Assembly (NCBI RefSeq): GCF_010747475.1
Contig: NZ_VSLZ01000003.1
Span: forward strand, 124,001 to 188,000
Direction of reading: 5' to 3'
From: Halorussus sp. MSC15.2
GTDB lineage: Archaea > Halobacteriota > Halobacteria > Halobacteriales > Haladaptataceae
Length of the DNA stretch: 64,000 nt
Position numbers and translations under genes: made by a program. How positions within the stretch are numbered: position 1 is the first letter of the stretch; every line of letters starts with the position of its first letter. This document shows, one piece after another, positions 17,725-28,800 of this stretch. The notes under the pieces were generated by a model that made no database searches, was not told the origin of the DNA, and saw only the letters and a program-made list of their open reading frames with translations.

Positions 17725-19317
17725 CTACTCGGCGGCGATGACGTCGTCGATGCGGGCTATCATGGTCGCGGCCTCGGTCGCCGACTCGACCGCCTCGCGC
17801 TTGACCGCGACGGGGTCGAGGACGCCCGCTTCGACTGGGTCGCCGACTTCACCGTGTTCGCCCTCGGCGATGATTCCGGCGCGACCCTCCTCGTCCTCGT
17901 TCCCGGCGCGGAGGTCCACCAGACCGTCGATGGGGTCCATGCCGGTGTTCTCCGCGAGCGTCCGCGGGAGCACGTCCACCGCGTCGGCGAACGCCTCGAC
18001 AGCGAGCTGTCTGCGGCCTTCGACGCCCGCGGACTCCTCGCGGACGCGATTGGCGACGGCGATTTCGGTCGCGCCCGCGCCCGGCACGACGCCGCCGGTG
18101 TCGAGCGCCGCGGTCACCACGTCGAGGGCGTCCTCCAGCGCGCGGTCGAGTTCGTCCACCACGTGGTCGGTCCCGCCCCGGATGAGCATCGTGACCGCTT
18201 CGGCGGCCGCGCCGCCCTCCACGAACGCGAGGTCGTCGTCGCCGAACGTCCGGACGCGGACCGTCTCGGCCTCGCCGAGGTCCGCGTCCTCGATGTCCGC
18301 GACCTTCGAGGTCCGACCCGCGCCGGTGGCGGAGGCGATGGCCTTCGCCTCGTCGTCGTCCACGTTCTCGAACGCGAGGATGCCCGCGTCGGCGAGGTAC
18401 GCTCCGGCGCGGTCCTCGATGGAGTCGGTCGAGAAGACCACGTCCACGCCCGCTCCGGAGAGCGCGTCGGCGTACTCCCGCAGTTCGCGGTCCTCGGCGT
18501 CCATGGCGGCGGTCAACTGGTCGACGCTCTCGACGTTGTACTCGGCGTCTATCTCGGTCTCGCGCACGCCGAACTTCTCGTCCACGACCGCAATCGTGGC
18601 GTCTTCGACTTCGCCGGGCATGTTCGCGTGGACCGCCTCGGCGTCGCTGATGACGCCCTCCACGAGTTCGGTCGCCGACGACGACGCGCCGGTCTGAGTG
18701 TGGACGCGGACGTTGTCGCGGACGACGCCCTCGTCGCCTTCGACGTGGCGGACCGCCCGTACGACGGCGTCGGCCAGTTTCTCCGTGGTCACGTCGCCGG
18801 TCCCCTTACCGGTCATGCTGGACTCGGCCACGTCCCGCAACAGGTCGTCGTCGAGTTCGTCGTCGAGGACCAGACCGTCGATGGCCTCCACGGCGATGTC
18901 GCGGGCCTGCGCGTACCCCTCGACTATCGTGGTCGGGTGGACGTCGTCGTCGAGCAAGTCTTCGGCCTTCGAGAGCAGTTCGCCCGCGAGTACCGCCGCC
19001 GTCGTCGTGCCGTCACCCACCTCGTCCTCCTGTGCCTCCGCGACTTCGACTATCATCTGGGCCGCGGGGTGTTCGATGTCCATCGTACTCAGGATGGTCG
19101 CGCCGTCGTTCGTGATGGTGACGTCGCCGGTGTCTGTCACCAGCATCTTGTCCATCCCGCGAGGCCCGAGCGTGGTTCGCACCGCCTCGCTGACCGCCTT
19201 TCCGGCGGAGATGTTCGACGACTGCGCGTCTCTCCCTTGCGTTCGCTCGGTGTCCTCCGCGAGGACGAACATCGGTCTGCCGCCCATGCGTCGCTGTCCG
19301 GACTGTGATTCTGCCAT
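17725..19317 (-). CDS. Thermosome subunit (group II chaperonin)
   Basis: An ATP-driven protein-folding chaperonin that forms double rings. The 530-residue protein has the signatures [17 protein letters not shown] (about 49-65), NDGATIL and the nucleotide loop [15 protein letters not shown] (from 101). [10 protein letters not shown]-type sequence appears as [15 protein letters not shown]. The C terminus ends shortly after [11 protein letters not shown], with no Gly/Met repeat. Which subunit paralogue it is (cct1, 2 or 3) cannot be decided from one copy. A strong TATA element lies upstream. Confidence 0.96.
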   Translation of the reverse strand: MAESQSGQRRMGGRPMFVLAEDTERTQGRDAQSSNISAGKAVSEAVRTTLGPRGMDKMLVTDTGDVTITNDGATILSTMDIEHPAAQMIVEVAEAQEDEVGDGTTTAAVLAGELLSKAEDLLDDDVHPTTIVEGYAQARDIAVEAIDGLVLDDELDDDLLRDVAESSMTGKGTGDVTTEKLADAVVRAVRHVEGDEGVVRDNVRVHTQTGASSSATELVEGVISDAEAVHANMPGEVEDATIAVVDEKFGVRETEIDAEYNVESVDQLTAAMDAEDRELREYADALSGAGVDVVFSTDSIEDRAGAYLADAGILAFENVDDDEAKAIASATGAGRTSKVADIEDADLGEAETVRVRTFGDDDLAFVEGGAAAEAVTMLIRGGTDHVVDELDRALEDALDVVTAALDTGGVVPGAGATEIAVANRVREESAGVEGRRQLAVEAFADAVDVLPRTLAENTGMDPIDGLVDLRAGNEDEEGRAGIIAEGEHGEVGDPVEAGVLDPVAVKREAVESATEAATMIARIDDVIAAE

Positions 19318-19350
19318 GGTTACTCCCCGTCTATAAGATGTTTGAACTTC

Positions 19351-19360
19351 TATATAACTT
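19351..19360 (-). promoter_or_regulatory. TATA element of the thermosome gene
   Basis: AAGTTATATA on the minus strand ends 33 nt before the ATG at 19317, giving a leader of only a few nucleotides. The surrounding bases (TATAGAAGTT and CTTATAG) are AT-rich, as at strongly expressed or heat-inducible haloarchaeal genes. Heat regulation is inferred. Confidence 0.5.
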
Positions 19361-19550
19361 TTTCTCCGTTCCCGGAAGCAGTCTGATTCGCGTATGTGTT
19401 CCGACCGCGACGTGGTCGCCGTGCGACAGTATCACGCGGTGTTTTCTATTATGGGAAAATATTTTGTAGTTCGTGGAATCCAAGTCGGGCTAAGACCACC
19501 TGCTTTTTTTGTAATAGCGGTTCCTCCAACCGGATGAGCGAACCCCGAAT

Positions 19551-21801
<2,251 letters not shown>

Positions 21802-22029
21802 TCGTGGCCGAGAGGCTCGGGGTCGGTGACCGCGTACGACCTCTCGACGGGGTGTAGATGCGGTCCCGAGGTCTCGCACTGCTCTTTGCAGTAGTTGCTG
21901 ATAATACGGTTTCCTCGTTCAGAGTCGTCCGTGAAAACCACGGTAAGTAGAGTGGAGAATCCACAGTCGTCCGTCGACTGAACAATTGACACAAAAAGAA
22001 CTAATTGGGGCAAACGACAATCCAGACGT

Positions 22030-22260
22030 ATGCCTCAAGAGAGCAACACCGGCCGAACTGCTTATCGGTTACTAACTACGGGAGAGCGCCACTGGGAGTT
22101 TTTAGGTCTTCTCACCCTTGTTACCGCCACAATCGCGTACACGATTGGTTCGGTTGCCGCTGGCGAATCAGTCGGCGCGCAAGCACCGCTGGCTGTCGTC
22201 GTCGCCGGGCTTACTGCAACGGCAGCGGTCCTCGTCAAGGATTTCGAGGACACCTCGTAG
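22030..22260 (+). CDS. Small two-TM membrane protein
   Basis: A 76-residue protein with hydrophobic segments at about 24-41 and 52-68 and polar ends (MPQESNTGRTAYRLLTTGER, KDFEDTS). The upstream 60 nt are AT-rich and could carry a promoter. It is flanked by non-coding spacers on both sides. No family is recognised. Confidence 0.55.
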   Translation: MPQESNTGRTAYRLLTTGERHWEFLGLLTLVTATIAYTIGSVAAGESVGAQAPLAVVVAGLTATAAVLVKDFEDTS

Positions 22261-22501
22261 TAGGGCGCACTCCGTTCGCATCTGTAGTTACCGACTCGCC
22301 GACTTAGGTTTCAGGAACAGCGCTGAATGAAAACCCTGTGCCACTATCTACTGTTTCTCTCTCGCCGTCTATCCGTCAGAACTACCGAGACCGTCGTCGC
22401 AGTCACGACGTGCGCACGAAGCCAACGCTCCGACCGGCGACCTGTCGGCCGACCGAGCGCAACCGACACTGAGAAATAGGGTAGTTCCAAACCAACTCCC
22501 A

Positions 22502-23325
22502 ATGCTGGAGTTGGAGCATCGGTTCCGGGTGGTGGACGTACACGCCAGACTCAACGCCGACGCCGGGGGGATTCAGACCCGCGGGCGGGCCATCAGTCCC
22601 GACAGGTTGGAGCGCGAGATGAATCAGGCCGGTGTCGTACGCTCGGTCGTGTTCCCGGGCACGCGCGACGGGGGGAGCTACGTGAGCGCGAACAACGCCG
22701 TGGCGCGACGGAGCGTGGACCGACCGTTCCTCACCTTCGCCCGGATAAACGGCCCGCGAGACCCGGGCGAACGTGCGTCCTCTCGCCTGCGCAACCTCGC
22801 CGCCCGCCGGAAAGACCACCACACTTCGCCGGAGGACGTCGAGCAGTACGCCTACGACGACCGATTCCACGGATTCAAGCTGAACCCCGCCGAGGACGGC
22901 CTGCCCGACGACGAGACGCTGGACCGGTTGGAGGACGTGGGCCTGCCCGTTCTCGTCCACGGTGGCGAGCAGTTCCCGCCGGACGCGGCCGAAGACGCCC
23001 TGCTCTCGCGGTCGTTCCCCGTAATTCTCGCTCACTTCGGCGGCCACCCGCTGAACCGGGAGTTGATGACCGAGGCCGTGGACCTGCTCGAACGCAACGA
23101 CGACTGCTATCTCGACACGAGTTACGTCCGGTACCGGACCTGTTGGAGCGAGCGGTGATGGAACATCCCGACCGAGTGCTGTTCGGAAGCGGTGCCCCGA
23201 GTTCTCACCCGAACGTCGCGGTGATGGAGATTCTGACGCTCGACGTGCCCGAGGACGCGATGCGGAAGGTCTTCGACAAGAACGCCAGACGCGTTCTCGG
23301 CGACTCGCTGCCGGGCGACTTCTGA
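22502..23325 (+). pseudogene. Amidohydrolase-like protein; frame broken as sequenced
   Basis: A TIM-barrel amidohydrolase-2 fold of about 274 residues once repaired. The N-terminal VVDVHARLN, HGFKLNPAEDGLP, VLVHGGEQFP, VILAHFGGHP and VLFGSGAP are aligned as in the family. The frame breaks at about 23137: one added G (CGG-G-ACCTG) gives YVRYRDLLERAVMEHPDRVLF across the join (21 residues, positions 23122 onward). The first metal motif reads DVHAR rather than DxHxH, and the final motif has Gly where Asp is usual (FGSGAP), so metal-dependent catalysis may be lost. The substrate is unknown. Confidence 0.8.
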
Positions 23326-23415
23326 CTCGCGCGAACCACGCGGCCGACGCACGCCACGTCGTGCGGGAAAACGTCTTAGTCGATGGCGCTCGTTCGTCCT
23401 CCGAGGCGTAAGCGG

Positions 23416-23796
23416 ATGTCCGGAAACGGAGCGGACGACGGGGAGTCTCGTAACGACGACCGCCCAGTGGACGGCGTGTCGCTCTCGCTGGACGCGACGT
23501 TCGAGTTGCTCGCTCACGCCGACCGACGGGTGATACTGCGCTATCTCCGAGACGCGCCGGGGAAGGCCGCGACACGCGATGAACTCGCGGACCACCTTGC
23601 CAGCGAGCGGGCCGAACGGCCGGGAGAACGACCCGACCGCGACCGCGTCCTCTCGACGCTCCACCACGTTCACGTCCCGAAACTGGTGGACGCGGGCGTC
23701 GCCGATTACGACGCTCGGAGCGAGGAGATTCGGTACTGGGGCAGCGACCGACTGGAGGAGTGGCACGACCGCGTCCGCAACCGGGAGGGTACCTAA
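23416..23796 (+). CDS. Winged-helix-like regulator (DUF7344 type)
   Basis: A 126-residue protein with the LSLDATFELLAHADRRVILR opening typical of haloarchaeal DUF7344-type proteins, which resemble small DNA-binding winged-helix domains. The pattern DRVLSTLHHVHVPKLVDAGV corresponds to the recognition helix and following strand. The start was taken at 23416; an in-frame ATG lies at 23383. Its stop overlaps the end of the convergent paralogue by 4 nt. Targets are unknown. Confidence 0.75.
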   Translation: MSGNGADDGESRNDDRPVDGVSLSLDATFELLAHADRRVILRYLRDAPGKAATRDELADHLASERAERPGERPDRDRVLSTLHHVHVPKLVDAGVADYDARSEEIRYWGSDRLEEWHDRVRNREGT

Positions 23797-24161
23797 TCCG
23801 GGGCGTTGCTCGCGGTGGCGTCCGGAACGTCGTAGCCCGGAGACGCCAGTTGCTCGCCGTCGGTCTCCTGTCGGGCGGCGACCGTGAGAAACGGTTCGAG
23901 CGCCTCGACGCCGTCGGTGAGCCAGACGGCGTCTTCCGGGTCGTCGTACGCTATCACGTCGTACTCCGCCAGTTTCGGGAGGTGAGTGTGGACGAGCGAG
24001 GCCATGGCTCGCGTTCGGTCTTCCGCGAGGTCCGAGGAGACGACTGCGTCGGCGAGTTCGTCGAGACCCGTCGGACCGTCGTCTCGTAAGACGTAGATAA
24101 CACACCGACGATACGCGCTACCGAGCAAGTCGCACGAGTGGTCGATACGCTCGGAGTTCAT
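23793..24161 (-). CDS. Winged-helix-like regulator (DUF7344 type), convergent paralogue
   Basis: A 122-residue protein from the ATG at 24161. CDLLGSAYRRCVIYVLRDD and MASLVHTHLPKLAEYDVIAY align with the same positions in the gene ending at 23796. It is therefore a diverged paralogue placed tail to tail with a 4-nt overlap. A DNA-binding regulatory role is likely from the fold, but the targets are not known. Confidence 0.75.
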   Translation of the reverse strand: MNSERIDHSCDLLGSAYRRCVIYVLRDDGPTGLDELADAVVSSDLAEDRTRAMASLVHTHLPKLAEYDVIAYDDPEDAVWLTDGVEALEPFLTVAARQETDGEQLASPGYDVPDATASNAPD

Positions 24162-24399
24162 CGACGTAGCGGGTCCGCCTACCATCGACCGAGAATACCA
24201 CGACCACCTTCATAAGCGATGTATTCGTTCCCAACCGTTTCACCTATACTCTAACTGATAGTTGTAACCGTTTCGAACCGCTGAAATAACCCCGATACCG
24301 GCCGTATTAGTCCGGTCGAGCGAGTCGATGGAGAGATAGCGCTAGTGACGGACCGATACTGGGAAGACTCGCTGTCGCGGAACGCGGTCGAAGCGTCCG

Positions 24400-25323
24400 C
24401 TACTGGGTCGGTTCTTCTCGCTGCTCGGGGTCGGTTCGCCAATCGTAGCGTTCGACCGCTCGGTCTGCCCGCACGGAGAGACCGTTCGGATTCCGGGCCT
24501 CGCTCCGGTCTCCGAATCTGGCCTTGAGACCGTCCTTGCAACCCACGGCCATACTCTTGGTCACGCGCTTGCCGCTGGCCATCCATCCGGAGGGCGTCTC
24601 GTCGCCGCGAATCACGTCGGTCGCCGTCGAGAGGGCGTCCGAGACCGCGTCACGGAGCGTCCGGTAAACGACCCCCGGCCGAAACCCGTAGTTCTTCACG
24701 AGTCGGTAGGCGAGCGCGCGGTACTTCCATCCCCAGTCCCGGTCGTCGTCCTCGTCGATACGAGTCACCGACACGTCCGACGACCAGACGACCTCCCGGC
24801 CGCTCGCGGCGAGTCGGTGGGCGCAGTCGCGCGCGCCGCCCGTCTCCAGATACTCGTCGAACCCGTCCATCGCTTCGATGGTCTCTTGCGTGAACGCGAC
24901 GTTCCCCCCGTCGAAGTAGGTCACTTCCCGTCCGTCGATGGTCCGACACTCCTCGGACTCTGTCGTCACGCCCGCGCGAACCGACCGATGGACCGGACCG
25001 GTGACGACGTCGGCCTCGGCGAGACCCGCCGCGATTCCGTCGTACCACGACGGTTCGATTACGTGGTCCTGCCCGACCAGTGCGATGACGTCGCCGGTCG
25101 CCGCCGAGAGACCCGCGTTGCGCGCGACGTTGAGTTTTCGGTCCGAGACTTCGAGCAACAGGTCCACGTCGTCTCGGTCGCGTACCATCCCGGTGGTCCC
25201 GTCTGCGGAGGGGCCGTTGACGACGACCACCTCCGCCTCCGGGGCGTGGGCCGCAAGCGCGTCGAGGCACGACGCGAGGCTCTCGCGGCCGTTGAGCGTC
25301 GGTACCACCACGGATAGCTCCAT
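24400..25323 (-). CDS. Glycosyltransferase family 2 protein
   Basis: A GT-A-fold enzyme of 307 residues that transfers a sugar from a nucleotide sugar. MELSVVVPTLNGRESLASCL is the typical opening; VVVNGPSADGT and KLNVARNAGL follow. The usual DxD metal motif is replaced by GQDH (about 82-85), as in some haloarchaeal family-2 members. FDGGNVAFTQETIEAMDGFD and RDCAHRLAASG mark the acceptor side. No TM segment is evident. It lies upstream of nothing it clearly pairs with; the methyltransferase 25447-26154 is upstream on the same strand. The acceptor is unknown. Confidence 0.88.
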   Translation of the reverse strand: MELSVVVPTLNGRESLASCLDALAAHAPEAEVVVVNGPSADGTTGMVRDRDDVDLLLEVSDRKLNVARNAGLSAATGDVIALVGQDHVIEPSWYDGIAAGLAEADVVTGPVHRSVRAGVTTESEECRTIDGREVTYFDGGNVAFTQETIEAMDGFDEYLETGGARDCAHRLAASGREVVWSSDVSVTRIDEDDDRDWGWKYRALAYRLVKNYGFRPGVVYRTLRDAVSDALSTATDVIRGDETPSGWMASGKRVTKSMAVGCKDGLKARFGDRSEARNPNGLSVRADRAVERYDWRTDPEQREEPTQ

Positions 25324-25446
25324 ACCCCCGAATCTCCTGCCGGAGCCTTAAAAACTGTTCGGCCTTCGTTCGGTCGTCGCCAAGTTTTAAAGGTCGTTAC
25401 CGGGGTTCGGCCGTGTCTCCTAGAAATCGTCGGTGGCGGGACCCGG

Positions 25447-26154
25447 TCACTCGACGTGCGCGTTCCAGTACGAGACCGACGCGAAGTAGTCGCCGACCGG
25501 CGAATCGCGGATGCTGGTGTCGACGTCCCGAATCGGGTCCGCGATGGCTCCGGGAATCTTCCGGTAGAACCCGTAGGGGAGTATCCAGTCGTGTTCGGCG
25601 TCCACGAGTCGGAGGTCGGCGTCGTCGAGCAGTTTCTCCACGTCTGACCGGGTGTAGAGATGCGACCCCATCGGCAGCAGCCAGTTGTACACGCTCCGGG
25701 TGCTTCTGGCGTTGAACGTGTCGAAAACGACCTGTTCTTTGGCGACCCGACGCATCTCGGAGAGGAAGGTCGCAGGGGTGTCCGCGAGGTGGAAGAACCG
25801 CATGGCGAACACGGTGTCGAAGTGGTCGTCCGGAAACGGGAGACGACCGGCATCGCCGCGCATGAACTCCAAGTGGTCCGCGACACCGGCACTCTGTGCC
25901 TTCTGGCGGCCCTGTTGGAGCATCGCCGCCGAGATGTCGAGACCCACGATGTCGGCACCGCGCTCGGCCAACATGACCGTGAAGCGGCCCGTACCGCAGG
26001 CTATCTCTAGCACTTTCTTGTCTTCTAGCGGGCCGATAGCGTCGAGGACGGCCTGTTTCTCGCGGCGGTCGATGAGTCGTCCTCCGCGAGAGAATCGCTT
26101 CTCTTCGTACTCCTCGGCGACTTCGTCGGTCTGGTACCACTCCGCTCCTTTCAC
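25447..26154 (-). CDS. Class I SAM-dependent methyltransferase
   Basis: A Rossmann-fold methyltransferase of about 235 residues. Motif I is VLEIACGTGRFTVMLAERGA, followed by the acidic ribose-binding VGLDIS and motif II/III FDTVFAMRFFHL. The GTG at 26154 (VKGAEWYQTDE) is preferred because the likely promoter (GTTTTAG near 26190) sits just upstream; a GTG at 26229 would add 25 residues rich in Arg. The methyl acceptor is unknown. Confidence 0.88.
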   Translation of the reverse strand: MKGAEWYQTDEVAEEYEEKRFSRGGRLIDRREKQAVLDAIGPLEDKKVLEIACGTGRFTVMLAERGADIVGLDISAAMLQQGRQKAQSAGVADHLEFMRGDAGRLPFPDDHFDTVFAMRFFHLADTPATFLSEMRRVAKEQVVFDTFNARSTRSVYNWLLPMGSHLYTRSDVEKLLDDADLRLVDAEHDWILPYGFYRKIPGAIADPIRDVDTSIRDSPVGDYFASVSYWNAHVE

Positions 26155-26363
26155 GCTTCTCGTTTCATTGTAGTTCGCGGGGGGACTAAAACGGTATTGG
26201 AAGCGTCTCGTGACTGTCCTGTCGGCCACCGCTCATCGGGGCCGCGAGGGAGCAATCTCGACGCGGCCCATCGACGACGTCGCCGTCTTCGTCGAAGATA
26301 CGCCACGACAGTCGCCACTACAATCTCTTTGTGCGTCGGAGTCGTACGTCGTTCGGAACACGC

Positions 26364-26525
26364 ATGACGACCTGCAAAGGATGCGGGCGACACCTCGACC
26401 CGGAGGACCTCGCCCGCCACGAGCGAGGGCGGTTCGTCGTGGTCCACTGCCCCGACTGCAAGTGTCTGCTCGGGCGGTACAACCGCCACGGCGCGAACCC
26501 GGAGACCGACCACCTGAGACCGTAG
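26364..26525 (+). CDS. Small zinc-finger protein
   Basis: A 53-residue protein starting MTTCKGCGRHLDPEDLARHE, with two CxxC pairs (CKGC at 4-7 and CPDC near 29-32) about 25 residues apart, suited to one zinc site. It belongs to the large class of haloarchaeal small zinc proteins. The ATG at 26364 is chosen because upstream in-frame sequence has no conserved look. The role is unknown; nucleic-acid or protein binding is plausible. Confidence 0.75.
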   Translation: MTTCKGCGRHLDPEDLARHERGRFVVVHCPDCKCLLGRYNRHGANPETDHLRP

Positions 26526-26540
26526 CAGTCGCCGCGAACG

Positions 26541-26945
26541 CTACTCGCCGTTCGTGACCACCCGGTCGGGCCGAATCCGGACGACGACTCGCGGGCCGGA
26601 CTCCTCGCCGTGGTTCGGGTACTCCTCGACGTCCATGTACCGACGCGCGAGTTCGTCGATGTGTTCGACAGCGCCGTCCTCGGTCACTTCGACGACCTCG
26701 CCGCGAACCGAGACGTACCTGTAGGGGTCGTCGGGGTCCATCACGCAGAGACCGACCTTCGGGTCCCGTTCGACGTTGCGCACCTTCTGACGGCCGCGCG
26801 CGGTGTTGACCAGCAGGTGGTCCTCGTCGTCCCGGTCTATCCAGACCGGGGTCACCTGCGGCGTGCCGTCGCCCATCAGGGTCGCGAAGTTAGCGAACGT
26901 CTCGCGCTCGAACAGGTCGCTGAACTCTTCGGGAATCGACTCCAT
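26541..26945 (-). CDS. PPOX-class F420-dependent oxidoreductase
   Basis: A split-barrel flavin/deazaflavin-binding protein of 134 residues. FATLMGDGTPQVTPVWIDRD is the family opening, and LLVNTARGRQKVRNVERDP is the cofactor-phosphate binding region. DPYRYVSVRGEVVEVTEDGA completes the barrel. Members use reduced F420 to reduce small molecules. It is convergent with the small zinc-finger gene, 15 nt apart. Confidence 0.88.
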   Translation of the reverse strand: MESIPEEFSDLFERETFANFATLMGDGTPQVTPVWIDRDDEDHLLVNTARGRQKVRNVERDPKVGLCVMDPDDPYRYVSVRGEVVEVTEDGAVEHIDELARRYMDVEEYPNHGEESGPRVVVRIRPDRVVTNGE

Positions 26946-27004
26946 GCGCGACGTTCGCCCTCGACCGACGTAACGTTTGGTCGGTCAGAGCCGCGAAAGT
27001 GCGT

Positions 27005-27029
27005 TTAAGGTGAAATAATATGTCCTTAA
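27005..27029. promoter_or_regulatory. Inverted repeat upstream of the wHTH regulator
   Basis: TTAAGG at 27005-27010 and CCTTAA at 27024-27029 are exact inverted half-sites with 13 nt between them, so the centres are about two helical turns apart. They flank an AT-rich stretch (GAAATAATAT). Placed 67 nt before the HTH gene, they could be an operator bound by a dimer. Confidence 0.35.
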
Positions 27030-27095
27030 GGAGTATAGAGTGTACAGATGTGCATATAGCCAAGCTTTACCAGTGCGTTCCGGCGTGGCATAGAT

Positions 27096-27365
27096 ATGAG
27101 TACGACCACGGACGAGCCACCCGTAACCGAGCAATTATCCGACGACTTCCGCGACCGCCTGCGCGAACTCCCCCCGAGCGCCAAACTCGTCGCGAAGGTG
27201 CTGGAGACCGACGCCCCGCTCTCCCAAGGTCAACTGGCCGAGGAGTCGCTGCTGCCCGACCGTACCGTCCGGTACGCCCTGAACCGCCTCGAAGACGAAG
27301 ACCTCGTGGACTCGCGCTACAGTTTCCAAGACGCTCGGAAGCAGGTCTACTTCCTGAACCGCTGA
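27096..27365 (+). CDS. MarR-like winged-helix transcriptional regulator
   Basis: An 89-residue single-domain DNA-binding protein. PPSAKLVAKVLETDAPLSQG, ESLLPDRTVRYALNRLEDED and YSFQDARKQVYFLNR form the helix-turn-helix and wing of a compact MarR/TrmB-like domain. No effector domain is present. An inverted repeat lies upstream and may be its own operator. It precedes the MBL-fold gene by 111 nt on the same strand. Confidence 0.85.
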   Translation: MSTTTDEPPVTEQLSDDFRDRLRELPPSAKLVAKVLETDAPLSQGQLAEESLLPDRTVRYALNRLEDEDLVDSRYSFQDARKQVYFLNR

Positions 27366-27476
27366 CTGCTATCGCCGCAGAGTCGACCGCCCGGCCGTTC
27401 GACCGACCACGCATCGACCGTGGTCTCGACTGCCGAATCGACCATCCTTTTTTCGTCGGCGTGCGACGCCTCTGAT

Positions 27477-28250
27477 ATGGAACCCCATCGCGTCTCGGTC
27501 CCCACCGAGACGCTCGCACCGACGGGAGCCACGAACGCCTACGTCCTCGGCCGCGAAGACGCGCTTCTCGTGGACCCCGCTGGTCGAACCGACGAACTCG
27601 ACGCCGCCGTCGAATCGCGCAACGTCGGCCATATTCTCGTCACGCACACGCACCCGGACCACGTGGGCGGGGTCGCCCACTACGCGTCCGCTTGTGACGC
27701 CACGGTCTGGGCCAGAGCGGGCCGCGAAGCGCGCTTCGAGCGCGCGACGGGCGTCGCGCCCGACCGGACCTTCAGAGAGGGAACGAGAGTCGCGGGCGTC
27801 GAAGTCGTGGCGACGTCGGGTCACGCGCCCGACCACGTCGCGCTCGTGGCGGACGGGACGATGCTGACGGGCGATCTCGTCGTCTCGGAGGGGAGCGTGG
27901 TCGTCGGCGCGGACGAGGGCGACCTGCGCGCCTACCTGACCTCGCTCCGGCGACTCTACGCCCGTAATCCCGACAGACTCCTCCCCGGACACGGTCCCGC
28001 CATCGACGACCCACGCAGGGAAACCGTGCGCCTGATTCGCCATCGACTCGACCGGGAAGCGAAGGTCCTCGCGGCGGTCCGGGGCGGTGCGGCCGCGCTG
28101 GACGACGTCCTCGACGCCGCTTACGAGAAGGACCTCTCGGGCGTCCGGGACCTCGCCCGAAGCACCGTCGCCGCCCACCTCGAGAAACTGGCCGTCGAGG
28201 GGAAAGTCGAGTGGGACGGCGAATTAGCGCGTCTCCCCGACGAGGACTGA
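27477..28250 (+). CDS. MBL-fold metallo-hydrolase
   Basis: The metallo-beta-lactamase fold binds two metal ions. The HTHPDHVGG motif is at residues 57-65 (H57, H59, D61, H62). TSGHAPDHVALV supplies the next His, LTGDLVV the bridging Asp, and LLPGHGPAI the last His. The C-terminal 70 residues (LARSTVAAHLEKLAVEGKVE) look like the winged helix seen in LACTB2-like members, which cleave thioesters or RNA. The length from the ATG at 27477 is 257 residues. The substrate is not identifiable. Confidence 0.9.
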   Translation: MEPHRVSVPTETLAPTGATNAYVLGREDALLVDPAGRTDELDAAVESRNVGHILVTHTHPDHVGGVAHYASACDATVWARAGREARFERATGVAPDRTFREGTRVAGVEVVATSGHAPDHVALVADGTMLTGDLVVSEGSVVVGADEGDLRAYLTSLRRLYARNPDRLLPGHGPAIDDPRRETVRLIRHRLDREAKVLAAVRGGAAALDDVLDAAYEKDLSGVRDLARSTVAAHLEKLAVEGKVEWDGELARLPDED

Positions 28251-28330
28251 CGAGCGGCCAGTCGAACGGTCATCGTACCGAGCGCAATCGGTACGGTACC
28301 GCGAGGTGTGGTACTGGTACTCTCAGAAGT

Positions 28331-28339
28331 CTTATACCC
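28331..28339 (+). promoter_or_regulatory. TATA element of the cold-shock gene
   Basis: CTTATACCC ends 24 nt before the ATG at 28364, the spacing expected for a leaderless mRNA, and supports the ATG over in-frame upstream codons. Confidence 0.55.
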
Positions 28340-28363
28340 GGTCGGCCTCTCTGTATATTCGTA

Positions 28364-28558
28364 ATGGCAAACGGTACGGTTGACTTCTTCAACGACACAG
28401 GCGGCTACGGTTTCATCGACAGCGACGATTCGGAGGAAGACGTCTTCTTCCACATGGAGGACATCGGCGGTCCCGACCTCGAAGAGGGAACGGAAGTCGA
28501 GTTCGACATCGAGCAGGCCGACAAAGGCCCGCGCGCGACGAATCTGACCCGAAAGTAA
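28364..28558 (+). CDS. cspA: Cold-shock protein (CspA family)
   Basis: A 64-residue single OB-fold protein that binds single-stranded RNA and acts as RNA chaperone. The start MANGTVDFFNDTGGYGFIDS contains RNP1-like GYGFI, and EDVFFHMEDI contains RNP2-like VFFH. Length and motifs are complete. A strong hairpin follows the stop codon within 10 nt. Confidence 0.95.
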   Translation: MANGTVDFFNDTGGYGFIDSDDSEEDVFFHMEDIGGPDLEEGTEVEFDIEQADKGPRATNLTRK

Positions 28559-28566
28559 GCCGGATT

Positions 28567-28600
28567 GGACGGTCGGCGATTACGTAATCGCCGGCCGTCC
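28567..28600 (+). terminator. Strong hairpin directly after cspA
   Basis: Sixteen base pairs around a two-base centre: the left arm GGACGGTCGGCGATTA pairs with the right arm TAATCGCCGGCCGTCC, with one G-U pair in RNA. It begins 8 nt after the cspA stop. It could end transcription or protect the 3' end; in archaea, T-rich tracts rather than hairpins usually end transcripts, so an mRNA-stability role is also possible. Confidence 0.55.
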
Positions 28601-28800
28601 GATATCTCAACTCTACAATTTTAACGCACGCTACTCCCCAAGCGACAGCAGTCGTCAAATCGGTGCGTGTATGGCGGGTTCCACTGCGTCGAATCAATCC
28701 TCGACAGTTACTCGCTCGCTCTCGTCGCCGCCAATTACTGCGGCGGTACCGCAGTCGGGCCGATAAACACCCTTTTGCCCGCGAGGACTAACCTTCCGAC

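Noticed and set aside
27020-27475. Frame MSLRSIECTDVHIAKLYQC…, opposite phase to the HTH gene
   Set aside because: Overlaps the conserved winged-helix gene and becomes Arg/Pro-rich shadow sequence.
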